From: Actibacterium sp. 188UL27-1
GTDB taxonomy: Bacteria; Pseudomonadota; Alphaproteobacteria; Rhodobacterales; Rhodobacteraceae
Assembly (NCBI RefSeq): GCF_016901225.1
Contig: NZ_JAFEUL010000007.1
Span: forward strand, 62,001 to 126,000
Direction: 5' to 3'
Length of the DNA: 64,000 nt
The first letter of the stretch is position 1; each line of letters starts with the position of its first letter. The position numbers were made by a program, and so were the translations under genes. The notes under the pieces were generated by a model. The model was not told where the DNA came from, searched no databases, and was given only the letters and a program-made list of their open reading frames with translations. Below, piece by piece: positions 10,630 through 19,942 of this stretch.

Positions 10630-11982
10630 ATGGCTGATGATCCGCTGTCCCATATCCCGCATCTGCCCATGAACCCGGTGACGGGTCATACATTGCAGAT
10701 CCTCAAGGACAGCTACGGCTTTCACCACCGCAACCGGGCGCAGTTCCATGGCCCCTACCGCTTCAAGGTCTTTGGCGATTGGCGTGTCTGCCTGCCCGGT
10801 CTCGCGGCCATGGATCTGGTGTTGCATGACCGCGACCGGATCTTTTCCAGCCGGGAGGGATGGAAGACCCTGCATGGGATCTTCGATGGTGGCCTGGCCC
10901 TGCGCGATTTCGAGGATCACCGCCGTCACCGGAGGATCATGCAATCGGCTTTCCGCGTCGCCGCCTTGCAGGATTACGCCGCCCGGATGGATGCGGCCTT
11001 TGGCGCTGCCCTGGCCGGCTGGCCCCGCGGCGCGCCTTTCGCGTTCTATCCGCGGGTCAAGGCACTGACCTTGCGATTGGGCAACCAGGTTTTGATGGGT
11101 CTTGATCCCGATGATCCCCGCAGCGACGGGTTGAACCGGGCCTTCACCGCTGAGGTTGCGGCCTCCATGGGCCTGATCCGCACACCGCTGCCACTGACCA
11201 AGATGTGGCGCGGGCAACGCAGCCGGGCCCAACTTGCCCGGCAATTTCTTGAACTGATCGCACAGCGCCGCACCTCCGGGGGATCCGACTTCTTCTCGCA
11301 GATGTGTCGCGCACGGGATGAGGACGGCCAAGGGTGGACCGACGACGAGATTGTCGATCACTTCAATTTCCTGCTGGTCGCGGCCCATGACACGACGGCC
11401 AGCGGCCTGACCTCCATGGTGGCGGCTCTCGCCCAGCATCCCGACTGGCAGCAGCGGGTCATCGACGAGGTCACACATCTCGACGGTCAGCCGCTGACGG
11501 TCGAAAATCTGGGGACGATGGTGGTGACGGACCGGGTCTTTCGGGAGGCCATCCGCCTGCGCCCGCCGGTCCCGTTCATTCCAAGGCGCGCCTTGCGGGA
11601 TTTCAGTTGGCCTGGCGAGATTGTCCCCGCGGGGACACCGCCCATTCGTGTCCCCGCGGGGACACGCGTTCTGGTTTGTCCAGGTATCGAGATGATGTCA
11701 CCGGAGTTTTTCGCCCAGCCTGACCAGTTTGACCCGGACCGCTTCACGCCCGACCGGGCCGAGGATCGGGCCCATCCAATGGCCTGGGCTCCATTCGGTG
11801 CAGGCGCCCATAAATGCATCGGGCTGCATTTCGCGACGCTGCAGATAAAGGCCTTTGCCGTCGCGTTGTTGCGGCACCACCGGGTGCGGCTGGCGGCGGA
11901 CACGCCATCCGGCTGGGCTCATCTGCCGATCCCCAAACCCAAAGACGGGCTGCCGATAGAATTGCTTCCCAAAACAGGCTGA
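10630..11982 (+). CDS. Cytochrome P450 monooxygenase
   Basis: This is a 450-residue soluble P450. The I-helix oxygen-activation motif is AAHDTTASG (about residues 252-260). The K-helix ExxR is EAIR (near Glu306), and the heme loop FGAGAHKCIG contains the axial Cys396. It inserts one oxygen atom into an unknown lipid- or terpenoid-like substrate using electrons from a partner not encoded nearby. Just after the K-helix the protein reads VPAGTPPIRVPAGTR, a 9-residue duplication written in DNA as two copies of a 16-bp palindrome (11622-11637 and 11649-11664). Subfamily assignment needs a search. Confidence 0.93.
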   Translation: MADDPLSHIPHLPMNPVTGHTLQILKDSYGFHHRNRAQFHGPYRFKVFGDWRVCLPGLAAMDLVLHDRDRIFSSREGWKTLHGIFDGGLALRDFEDHRRHRRIMQSAFRVAALQDYAARMDAAFGAALAGWPRGAPFAFYPRVKALTLRLGNQVLMGLDPDDPRSDGLNRAFTAEVAASMGLIRTPLPLTKMWRGQRSRAQLARQFLELIAQRRTSGGSDFFSQMCRARDEDGQGWTDDEIVDHFNFLLVAAHDTTASGLTSMVAALAQHPDWQQRVIDEVTHLDGQPLTVENLGTMVVTDRVFREAIRLRPPVPFIPRRALRDFSWPGEIVPAGTPPIRVPAGTRVLVCPGIEMMSPEFFAQPDQFDPDRFTPDRAEDRAHPMAWAPFGAGAHKCIGLHFATLQIKAFAVALLRHHRVRLAADTPSGWAHLPIPKPKDGLPIELLPKTG

Positions 11983-12028
11983 CCGGACACGCTGCGGCGA
12001 CCTCTACGCCAGAGCAGGGCCGGTTGCG

Positions 12029-13357
12029 TCAGCGATCCGGCTTGGCCCATCCTGTGACCCGGTCCAGAACGGTTGTGTCGGGTTGATTGACCTCGACAAA
12101 GGCCTGCAAGCCGGGGCGCAGGCGGGCCGTGTCTGGGAGGGTCTGCATCTGTTTCGCATCAAGCGGCAAGTGCAGCACGTATTGACCCGCAGCGGTTTCG
12201 GCTGGCTGCCCTTGCGGGACCTCCACGGTGAGGCTGCCAACCGGCACGTCGCGGCCGCCCGTCACGCTGACGGTGAGAATTTGACCGCGATGAAGCTGCG
12301 CCAGTTGATCCCGCTCCAGGATCAGTTCGACAGACAGGTTTTCAGCCCGCGGCGCAATCTCGGCCAGTGTTGATCCACGGGAGATCCGGGCACCGGGATG
12401 CAGATCTGCAACCCGCCGCACCACGCCGGGGATCGGCGTTTTGACCACGCCGGGTTCGGGCGGACGCTGGGCCGCGTCGAGTTGCTGGCGGAGCGTCGAG
12501 AGCTGTGTCAGCACCGCGTCCAATGCTCCTTCCCGTTCGGTGACGATCTGCGCCATGATCCGATCATACCGTTGCCGGGCCGTCACAAATGCCCCATCGG
12601 CGGAACCCACATCCTGTGTCGAGAGCAGCTGACTGTCGACCAGCCGCTCGGCCAGATCCCGTTCGCGCCGCGCCTCTTCCATGGCGCGGCGGGCCCCATC
12701 GAGGCGGCTGGACTGATCCAGCTGGCGGGCGGCCAGCAGGCGCCGCTCTTGCGGGACCGTGTCGGGCGCGAGGGCCAGTAAAGGCGCGGGCACGATGAAA
12801 TCAGGCAGGCCGCTGATCTCTGCCTTGAGGCGCAGATGCCGCACTTCGAGCGCCGCGATGGAGGTGATCAAGGTATCGAGATCCGGCGACATCCCGGACC
12901 GGTGCAGGCGCGCAATGACCTGACCGGCAGTGACGTGATCGCCTGGTTGCACCTCGAACCGGTCAAGCAGGCCGGATGTTCCACTTTGGATCGCTTGGGG
13001 TTGGCTGGTGGAGATGATCTTGCCGCCCAGCTGTTGCGTCACAGGCGTGGCCGGGATCAGGGAGGTCGCGCTGAGACCCAGAAGGGCCACTAGTGCGCCC
13101 AGAGCAAAGCGCCGGACGGAGCCATCCCGCCCACCGCTCACCGGTGGCGCGGCCCCCGCCAGGGAAGAGGCAGAGACCGATGCGATATCCGTCACGGGGG
13201 CTGTCGCGGTGACCCCGTCGGGACCAGGCACAGGGTTATCGCGGTGTTCTGATACCTCATTCTCAGGAAGGTCCAAAGCCCCAGCGGACCTGCGTGACGC
13301 AGCCAGGCGGCCATGGGCGGGATGCCACATGCGGTTGATGGCAAATCGGTCGCTCAT
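12029..13357 (-). CDS. HlyD-family membrane-fusion (adaptor) protein
   Basis: This 442-residue protein has an unusually long N-terminal cytoplasmic extension (about 95 residues, Pro/Ala/Ser-rich), then one membrane helix. A split biotinyl-lipoyl domain follows (GLLDRFEVQPGDHVTAGQVIARL, and GVVRRVADLHPGARISRG), around a long coiled coil of about 130 residues rich in Arg/Glu/Leu. A beta-barrel follows. Such adaptors bridge an inner-membrane ABC exporter to TolC. Its ATG overlaps the stop of the upstream ABC gene in an ATGA, so they are translated together. No tolC homologue is visible nearby. Confidence 0.85.
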   Translation of the reverse strand: MSDRFAINRMWHPAHGRLAASRRSAGALDLPENEVSEHRDNPVPGPDGVTATAPVTDIASVSASSLAGAAPPVSGGRDGSVRRFALGALVALLGLSATSLIPATPVTQQLGGKIISTSQPQAIQSGTSGLLDRFEVQPGDHVTAGQVIARLHRSGMSPDLDTLITSIAALEVRHLRLKAEISGLPDFIVPAPLLALAPDTVPQERRLLAARQLDQSSRLDGARRAMEEARRERDLAERLVDSQLLSTQDVGSADGAFVTARQRYDRIMAQIVTEREGALDAVLTQLSTLRQQLDAAQRPPEPGVVKTPIPGVVRRVADLHPGARISRGSTLAEIAPRAENLSVELILERDQLAQLHRGQILTVSVTGGRDVPVGSLTVEVPQGQPAETAAGQYVLHLPLDAKQMQTLPDTARLRPGLQAFVEVNQPDTTVLDRVTGWAKPDR

Positions 13358-15585
13358 ATCACGGCTCCTTTGGTCATCTGGGATGCGGGTGCGGATGTCG
13401 CCGGAGCGACAGGCGGGGTGTTCAAAAAGCGGATCACCTGATCGGCGGGGCCATCGACCATCGCCTGACCGCCCTGCAGAACCAGAATACGCGTCGCTGT
13501 GTTCAGCAAAGGCATCCGGTCGGTCAGCATCACAACCGTGCGCTGGGCCAACCAGACATCGCGGACAGTGGCCACCGCAGACGAGGCCGCCAGCGAGCGG
13601 GGGCGATCCAGAAAGACGAGCGGCGGGTTTTGCAGCCACAGCCGGGCCCAGCCGATGGCCGCGGCGCAGCCGTTGAGAGCCGCGTCGCCGATGCCAAGGT
13701 CGAGACCCCGTGGATGCTGCCGCACGACCGTGCCGAGACCGGCGAAATCAAGCGCCGTCATCAGGTCAGCATCGCAATGATCACCGACCCGGAGGTTATC
13801 GCGCAAGGTTCCATCAAAAAGCTGGGTCTGCCGGGGCAGATAACCGATGTCGCGGGCCTGATCCAGCGGTGTGATCTGCGACGGGGCCACACCATCGATC
13901 CAGACCTGGCCAGCATCTGCTGCGACCTGACCGGCAAGGATACCAAACAGGCTTTCGGTGGCGGGACCGCCATCATCCAGCAGGGCCAACCGCTCCCCCG
14001 GCTGGACAGTCAGGTTCTTGACCGTCAGACCGGTGCGGTGGGCAATATGGTGAAGCTCGACCAGCCCTTGCACCTTGATCGGGGCGGCGGGCCGGGCTGA
14101 CCCGCCCATTGCGTCGCGAAAGGCGGGCCAGTCGCGGATTAGGTCGGGCAGGTCCGTCAGCGGGGCCAAGGCGCGGCCGCTGAGGATGCCTGCAGCGACG
14201 ATGGCACCCAGCGTAAGCTGACCGCCCAGGCCGAGATATCCGTAAAGCGCCGTGACCGAGATCAGCGATACGGTCAGCGCGATCTTGGGCCAATGCCCCA
14301 GCAGATGGATCACGCGAGCCTCGTTTTGATTGGGTTTGGGGCTGGTCAGGCTTTCCCATGCGTCGCGGAACCGGGCCATGGCATTCGGGGAGGGAAGCTG
14401 TGTGAGCGCCTGCAAGGCCGCCTTGGCCGCGCCACCGGTGAGATTGGGGTGGGCTGTCGGGAACTGATGGCGCCGCCAGGTCGCAAAGGCGACCGTGGAT
14501 CCGACCGTGAAGAGGCCCATCAACACCACGAGCCAGCCCGCATTGCCGACAATGGCAAAAACCAGCGCGAGGGCGAGGAGCGCGCCCGGCAGATCCGCCA
14601 GCAAGGCCACCCGGCCCGGGCGGAACATGCGGGTCAGCAGGGCCGCGTTTCGGATCTGCCCGTCCAGCGCCTGGGGTGTTGCCGGGCGAAGATCGGCGCG
14701 CAAAGGTGCGGCCGCTTCCAAGGCGGCGCGGCGGGCGCCCTGGGTCAGGGCCGCGCGGGACCGTCGCACAAGGCGCCGGACATAGAGTCCGAAGAAGACA
14801 TCGCAGGCCAGTACAAAGCAAACCGCCAGCCCCAGGACCACCCCGCCATGCCACGTCCCGGCAGGCAGGCCGTTGCCATAGATGGCAAGCGCGCCAAGGG
14901 CCAGGCAGAAAGCCAGTGCATTGACCGCAGCCGCGGCCAGCGCGACCATGCGCACGGGATGGTGCAGTTGCGGCACCGCCGTCCAAAGCCAATGGTCACG
15001 CAAGTGCTGTTTGACCCCTTCCCACCGGGTTGAGGCGGTGCGGCGTTGGGCGATGCGGATCAGGGTGCCGGTAAAGAACGGCGCAAATTCGGCAAGCGCG
15101 ATATCCTGTGGCGCACCTGGCCGCGTCGGATCATAGACCGACAGCGTGGTCTCGCCCTGCCCCAGCACGAGGATGAGCTGGCCGCCCGTCATCTCTGCCA
15201 AGGCGGGCCATTGATCGGCGGTGAAGGCCCCAACGGAGGTGACATCGGCCCGGACACCAAGATCGGACAGCGCGGTGGCGACGACATTGGGCGGGGGCAG
15301 GACCTCTGTCGCGCCATAGTTTGCCAAGACCGCGACGATTTGATGGGGCAGGACCGCATGGCCCTGGAGCCGCGCATAGTGGGCGGCCAGCCGGGCACGC
15401 GCCTTGGCCCGGGCCAGAATAGCGTCGTCTTGCGCTGGTATCAGAGAGAGTGGGATCCCATCAGCGGACACCTCTTCCGCCGCAGCCTGGGGAGGTTGGG
15501 GGACATGGGGGCCCGTTGGGGTTTGGGTGACAAGCCCCCTCACACCGCGCGGTGGGGGCTGCATGTGTTCTGATACTTGGGTCAT
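13354..15585 (-). CDS. Type I secretion-like ABC transporter with degenerate nucleotide-binding domain
   Basis: This 743-residue protein has a C39-peptidase-like N-terminal domain without a catalytic Cys (about residues 55-180) and a six-helix transmembrane region (about 210-500). An ABC domain starts near residue 530. Every nucleotide motif is altered: the Walker A region reads LLDDGGPATES (no Gly-Lys-Ser/Thr), the signature reads ALNGCAAA in place of LSGGQ, Walker B reads VFLDRP (Arg661 for the catalytic Glu) and the switch His is Asp689. The frame is intact over 2.2 kb, so it is a maintained pseudo-ATPase and not a decayed gene. It probably needs an active ABC partner elsewhere. It is the first gene of a two-gene operon with the HlyD gene. 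Confidence 0.82.
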   Translation of the reverse strand: MTQVSEHMQPPPRGVRGLVTQTPTGPHVPQPPQAAAEEVSADGIPLSLIPAQDDAILARAKARARLAAHYARLQGHAVLPHQIVAVLANYGATEVLPPPNVVATALSDLGVRADVTSVGAFTADQWPALAEMTGGQLILVLGQGETTLSVYDPTRPGAPQDIALAEFAPFFTGTLIRIAQRRTASTRWEGVKQHLRDHWLWTAVPQLHHPVRMVALAAAAVNALAFCLALGALAIYGNGLPAGTWHGGVVLGLAVCFVLACDVFFGLYVRRLVRRSRAALTQGARRAALEAAAPLRADLRPATPQALDGQIRNAALLTRMFRPGRVALLADLPGALLALALVFAIVGNAGWLVVLMGLFTVGSTVAFATWRRHQFPTAHPNLTGGAAKAALQALTQLPSPNAMARFRDAWESLTSPKPNQNEARVIHLLGHWPKIALTVSLISVTALYGYLGLGGQLTLGAIVAAGILSGRALAPLTDLPDLIRDWPAFRDAMGGSARPAAPIKVQGLVELHHIAHRTGLTVKNLTVQPGERLALLDDGGPATESLFGILAGQVAADAGQVWIDGVAPSQITPLDQARDIGYLPRQTQLFDGTLRDNLRVGDHCDADLMTALDFAGLGTVVRQHPRGLDLGIGDAALNGCAAAIGWARLWLQNPPLVFLDRPRSLAASSAVATVRDVWLAQRTVVMLTDRMPLLNTATRILVLQGGQAMVDGPADQVIRFLNTPPVAPATSAPASQMTKGAVI

Positions 15586-15937
15586 TGGCTACACCCGTTG
15601 GGGGGCCAGCGGAACTGATCTGTCGACGCCGCCATGGCGTACCTCACTGCTCGGTGCCCGGCGCGGTCTTGTGCCGCTTGGGGCGGTGGACCGGTCCAAG
15701 GACCGGCACGTGCCTGTTGACGCTTGTGTTTTTCGCCCTGGGGCGTACGCGTCTTTGTGACCTGAGGGTGCGGCAGATTGGGCAAGTTGTCGCCCCCTAC
15801 CCCAGATTTTGCGGCGAGATGTGGGATCAGCGGCACAGCTAGAGGATGCAAGCTGTTGCAAGGATGTCGCAAATGCTCGACTTTCCGCCGATACGCGCCA
15901 TGTTGGCGACAATCACGACGGAAGTTGCGGAGGAAAC
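15586..15937. other. Divergent intergenic region, 352 bp
   Basis: This gap separates the divergent ABC (minus) and MoxR (plus) genes and should contain both promoters. No RNA gene, long hairpin or convincing small gene was seen. The only clear signal is the GCGGAGGAA ribosome binding site just before the MoxR start at 15938. Confidence 0.5.
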
Positions 15938-17050
15938 ATGGCCGTCAATACGGGGCGCGTGGCTGCCGGGCAGGCCTTGGGCGTTTTGCAGGCAGGGTGG
16001 CGGGCACAACAAGCCGGAACCCTGCGGACGGCCTATATGCTCCACGGCAAGCCGGGCGTCGGGAAGACCCAGATCGTCGAGGCGCTGGCCCGCGAGATCG
16101 GTGCCACGCTTTACGACGTGCGCCTGACCACGATCGAGCCGCAGGACCTGCGCGGTCTGCCCTATTACGATCACGAGGCGCAGACCACGAAATGGTACCG
16201 GCCCGAGGATCTGCCGCGCGACCCTGACCAGCCCGCCGTGCTGTTTCTGGATGAGTTGACCGCGGCCGCGCCCCAGATCCAGCCCACGGTTTACGGCCTG
16301 TTGCAAGAGCGGCGGGTGGGCAACCACCATTTGCCCGACAGCGTGTTTCTGGTGGCGGCGGGCAATCAGGTTGAAGATGGCGCAATCGCCTATGACATGG
16401 GGACGGGGCTGTCGGACCGGGTGATCCATATCGCGGTTCAGGCCCAGGCGGCGGATTGGCTGGAGAATTTCGCGATCCCGCACGGTTTGGATCCCGCCGT
16501 CCAAAGCTTTATCAAGGTGCGGCCCGATTTGCTGGATACGACGGATGCGACGCTGTCGGACGGACATATGATCGCCTGCACCCCCCGGTCCTGGGAGCGG
16601 GTCAGCCATATCCTGCGCGCGGTTGAAGACCGGACGTTACGCAACATCATGGTGTCGGGGACGGTCGGGGATGCGGTCGCAGCGGAATTTGCCATCGTCG
16701 CCGATGACATTGCCGCGACGGTGCGGGTGGCGGATATGCTGGAGGCCGCGCCTGCGGACCGGATCGCGATGTATCCCGGCACGCTCCATGGTTTGACCGC
16801 GTTGATCTACGGGCTGATCGGGGCGTTGCGGCGTGAGACGGTGCTGGATGTTGTGCAGGTGATGGCCACGGTACGCACACTGGCGCAACGGCGCCCCGAT
16901 CTGGCAGGGCTGCCCCTTGGGGAGTTGTGCACCTACGGGTTTGAGGCATTGATCCGCAAGGGTCTGGCCGACGGGTTGGGGCCGGATTTCCTGGCCTCGC
17001 CCGATTACCAAGCCTACCAGGCGGAACGCGACGCCATGGGGCTGACCTAG
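15938..17050 (+). CDS. MoxR-family AAA+ ATPase
   Basis: This 370-residue cytoplasmic ATPase has Walker A GKPGVGKT (residues 37-44) and Walker B VLFLDELT, followed by the AAA_5-type QPTVYGLLQERRVGNHHLPD segment and the sensor 1 AAGNQ. The start at 15938 follows a strong GGAGGAA site; a longer open frame upstream has no coding character. MoxR ATPases act as chaperones that insert cofactors or mature protein complexes, normally with a VWA-domain partner. That partner is the next gene, one base downstream. Confidence 0.9.
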   Translation: MAVNTGRVAAGQALGVLQAGWRAQQAGTLRTAYMLHGKPGVGKTQIVEALAREIGATLYDVRLTTIEPQDLRGLPYYDHEAQTTKWYRPEDLPRDPDQPAVLFLDELTAAAPQIQPTVYGLLQERRVGNHHLPDSVFLVAAGNQVEDGAIAYDMGTGLSDRVIHIAVQAQAADWLENFAIPHGLDPAVQSFIKVRPDLLDTTDATLSDGHMIACTPRSWERVSHILRAVEDRTLRNIMVSGTVGDAVAAEFAIVADDIAATVRVADMLEAAPADRIAMYPGTLHGLTALIYGLIGALRRETVLDVVQVMATVRTLAQRRPDLAGLPLGELCTYGFEALIRKGLADGLGPDFLASPDYQAYQAERDAMGLT

Positions 17051-17051
17051 G

Positions 17052-18323
17052 GTGGAGGCGCGTCACCGGTCACGCCGGGCCGCGCGCGTCCTGTTGAAAC
17101 TGGCTGAGACCGATCCGGCCTTTGCTGCACTTTCACTCTGGGTGCGGCACCGGGACAGCGCGGCACAGGGCGGAGCCGCGGCCTGGAGCGACGGCCGCAG
17201 CGTTTACTATGGCGCCGGTTTCGATGATCTGACGCTGGCAGAGCAGATGTCGGTGGCCGGGCACCATCTGTTGCATATTGCGCTGCAACATAGCGGTCGG
17301 GCCGCGCAATTGCGGGCACGGTTAGGGCAGGCTTTTCAGCAGGATCTGTTCAATATCGGAGCCGATGCGCTGATCAACACCACCTTGCACCAGGCGGGAT
17401 ATGCCTTGCCACGGCCCAGCGTGGAACTGAGCCCACTTTTGACTCAGGCGCTTGGGAAAACCGTTTCTGCCGAAGAAGCCGTTGCGAAATATGATGTCGA
17501 GGCGCTGTATCTGGCCCTGGTCGGGGGAGCGACCGGCCAAGGCGACGGCGCGGGTACAGCCACATCGGCGCGGGATTATGCCGCCGAAGCCGCATTTGTG
17601 GAAGATTTGGAGGCCGAGACCCCGGGTGGTGTCCCGTCGGAAGACACCGACCCCGCGGAGTGGCGCAACCATCTGGCCCGCGCGTTGGAAGCCGGGCGCC
17701 AGGCCGGGCGCGGGATCGGCGTGCTGGGACACCGGATTGCCGATTTGCCGGTGCCGCGGACCCCGTGGGAGCAGATCCTGCGCCAGACCATTGCGCGCGC
17801 GTTGTTGCCGGAGCCTGACCGGACGACGCAACGCCCGTCACGGCGCTGGCTGGCCATGGATGCGGCCCACCGTCTGGAGGGTGGGCCGCAACCTATCTAT
17901 GAGCCCGGCACCCGCGCCACCCGGGATGCGCCACGCGTGGCTGTGGGGATCGATATGTCAAGCTCGGTCGATGATGCCCTGTTGGCCCGATTTGCCGCCG
18001 AGATCCGCAACATCACCGCGCGCTACCGGGCCGAAACCCACATCCTGCCGTTTGATGACGTCGTGCTGGACCGGATCCGGGTCTTGCCCGGCGCGGTCTG
18101 GACCGTGGATTTGATGCCCACGGACATCGCGCGCGGCGGCGGTACGTCATTCATCGATGTGATTGAAACCGCGGCGCAGCTGGAGGCGTCGATCGCAGTC
18201 GTCCTGACAGATCTGGACGGCCCAAGCGGGCCCAAACCGAGGACCATGCCCGTCCTGTGGGCCGTGCCCCAAGATCCAGTGCCGCCCTGCCCGTTTGGAC
18301 GGGTCGTGAGCCTGGCCCGTTAG
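17052..18323 (+). CDS. VWA-like/DUF2201 putative metallopeptidase-domain protein
   Basis: This 423-residue partner of the MoxR ATPase begins at a GTG one base after the upstream stop. The N-terminal part has a helix with AGHHLLHIALQH that resembles the zinc-binding helix of the DUF2201 N-terminal domain. The C-terminal third is a VWA-like domain with a MIDAS-type sequence (GIDMSSSVDD, about residues 298-307, then TDLDGP), which would bind Mg. Together the pair is expected to remodel or activate an unidentified target. The central acidic stretch is likely flexible. Confidence 0.85.
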   Translation: MEARHRSRRAARVLLKLAETDPAFAALSLWVRHRDSAAQGGAAAWSDGRSVYYGAGFDDLTLAEQMSVAGHHLLHIALQHSGRAAQLRARLGQAFQQDLFNIGADALINTTLHQAGYALPRPSVELSPLLTQALGKTVSAEEAVAKYDVEALYLALVGGATGQGDGAGTATSARDYAAEAAFVEDLEAETPGGVPSEDTDPAEWRNHLARALEAGRQAGRGIGVLGHRIADLPVPRTPWEQILRQTIARALLPEPDRTTQRPSRRWLAMDAAHRLEGGPQPIYEPGTRATRDAPRVAVGIDMSSSVDDALLARFAAEIRNITARYRAETHILPFDDVVLDRIRVLPGAVWTVDLMPTDIARGGGTSFIDVIETAAQLEASIAVVLTDLDGPSGPKPRTMPVLWAVPQDPVPPCPFGRVVSLAR

Positions 18324-18506
18324 AGCCAGGCCACGAGGTGGCGGGGACCGTACGCAGCCGTTGGGGTGTTTCATTCCCGAGGACCTGTATATACAGGTGG
18401 GTGCCAGGTAAACGGACCAGGATCCGCACAGAGCCAGCTCCCTCGGAATTGCTTAAGGCCACCGGAATTTGACCCCAATTACGAGAAGGACAGATCCGCC
18501 ACCGCG

Positions 18507-19361
18507 CTACCTAGGGGCTATGGGCCCGCTCGGCAAGGGGGAGATCGGTTTCAAAAGCCGCGACAGCAGGGCGATATCCACCTGATCAACGGCGCCGTCT
18601 TGCATCTGCCATGCCATCGAAAGCGCGGTTCGCGCGGCGGCCCACGTCAGCAGGGTCAACGGATCCAAGGCAGTGACAGCCTGAAGGCCCCGTGCCATGC
18701 GCCAAGGGCGCGCGGGATCAGTGACCCATTTGGCGGCATTGACTGGATTGCGGAACGCATTTGAAAACTCTGCCTCAGCCGGTGCGCTGACGCCGTGCGG
18801 GTCGATGACCGTCCAACCGTTGGGCGTTTGCAGAATGTTGTCGTGGTGCAGGTCACCATGCAGAACGATCCGCGGTGTTGATTGCGCGAGAAGATCACGG
18901 GCGGCTATGCTGGCCTGTTCCATGGCGTGCCGGTGATCCTTGGGGAGCGGTGTCAGATCCAAGGCGAAAAGAGCTGCGAACCAGTGGTCAATCGGCGGCA
19001 TATCAAGCGATTGCGCAGGCCCCTTCGACCAGAGCTTTTGAGCCGATTGGGCAAGGATCGTGGTCGCGGTTTCATCCTGACCGCCCCGCGCCAGATCACC
19101 AAGGGTTGGCCCCGGCAGCCAATCGAGGAGTTGGGCATCTGGTGTGCTGCGCAACAACAGGACAGCCCCGTTGCCATCCCACGCTTTGAGCAGATCCGCC
19201 CCGCGCCCTTCCGAGCGCTGTCCGGCCGGTGTAAAGATCTTGAGCGCGGCGTATCGACCATCCTTTTGCAGCACCTTGTGAACGGATGCCGCAGGGGAGG
19301 ACGCGATTTGGGAAACCGGAGTGAGATGCCAATCGCGAGACAGTTGGGTCAATCGATCCAT
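18507..19361 (-). CDS. Aminoglycoside/hydroxyurea-type phosphotransferase
   Basis: This 284-residue kinase-fold protein resembles the APH(6)/hydroxyurea kinase family. The catalytic loop is HGDLHHDNIL with the catalytic Asp, and the metal-binding segment is VIDPHG. The WLPGPTLGDL-like stretch matches the hinge of that family. It would phosphorylate a small hydroxylated molecule; real antibiotic resistance cannot be read from sequence. The start at 19361 (MDRLTQ) is preferred over the longer frame. It converges with the VWA gene. Confidence 0.82.
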   Translation of the reverse strand: MDRLTQLSRDWHLTPVSQIASSPAASVHKVLQKDGRYAALKIFTPAGQRSEGRGADLLKAWDGNGAVLLLRSTPDAQLLDWLPGPTLGDLARGGQDETATTILAQSAQKLWSKGPAQSLDMPPIDHWFAALFALDLTPLPKDHRHAMEQASIAARDLLAQSTPRIVLHGDLHHDNILQTPNGWTVIDPHGVSAPAEAEFSNAFRNPVNAAKWVTDPARPWRMARGLQAVTALDPLTLLTWAAARTALSMAWQMQDGAVDQVDIALLSRLLKPISPLPSGPIAPR

Positions 19362-19443
19362 GGCTTGCGTCCTATCGAAAACTGGGCAGAGCAGCAAAAC
19401 TGGGGCGGTTGATTTTGGAAAAAGCCGTGCGACTTGATCTTTT

Positions 19444-19458
19444 GTTCACTCTATGTTC
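19444..19458 (+). promoter_or_regulatory. LexA (SOS) box upstream of mmcB
   Basis: The sequence GTTCACTCTATGTTC is a perfect GTTC-N7-GTTC, the alphaproteobacterial LexA operator. It ends 10 bases before the mmcB start, a position where bound LexA would block transcription or early elongation. Confidence 0.8.
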
Positions 19459-19468
19459 ACATTTGACC

Positions 19469-19942
19469 ATGCATGAGGATCGCCTTTTGCCTTTTCCTGT
19501 CCAGTCCGACGCGCTGCGGCCCGGGCAATTGCTGGCACGCGGCGTGAGCCGTCACCTGTTGGGTTTGGATTTCGTCAGTGTTGAGGAATTTGTCCCGGCC
19601 CGGGGATTGCGCGTCGATGTGATCGCACTGGGGCCGAAGTCAGAGATCTGGGTTGTGGAATGCAAATCCTCCCGCGCGGATTTCACCAGCGATCATAAGT
19701 GGGAAAGCTATCTGCCGTGGTGCGACCGGTTCTTTTGGGCCGTGGATGCCGATTTTCCGACTGAGATATTGCCGGATGAAACGGGGTTAATCCTGGCGGA
19801 TGGCTATGATGCGGAGGTGATGCGCCTGGGCCCCGAAACCAAATTGGCATCCGCACGTCGCCGTGCCGTGGTGCAAAAATTCGCGCGCCATTCCGCGCGG
19901 CGACTGCAGGCCATGCGGGATCCGGACAGCGGTTGGGTTTAA
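19469..19942 (+). CDS. mmcB: MmcB-family DNA repair protein
   Basis: This 157-residue protein of the MmcB family was first characterised in Caulobacter as SOS-induced and needed for mitomycin C resistance. It has a nuclease-like core: RVDVIALGPKSEIWVVECKSSRADF gives the D-x(n)-E-x-K pattern of PD-(D/E)XK enzymes, and SDHKWESYLPWCDRFFWAV is the family signature. The start at 19469 is chosen because the LexA operator lies immediately upstream; a TTG at 19409 in the same frame would put the operator inside the gene. Confidence 0.88.
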   Translation: MHEDRLLPFPVQSDALRPGQLLARGVSRHLLGLDFVSVEEFVPARGLRVDVIALGPKSEIWVVECKSSRADFTSDHKWESYLPWCDRFFWAVDADFPTEILPDETGLILADGYDAEVMRLGPETKLASARRRAVVQKFARHSARRLQAMRDPDSGWV

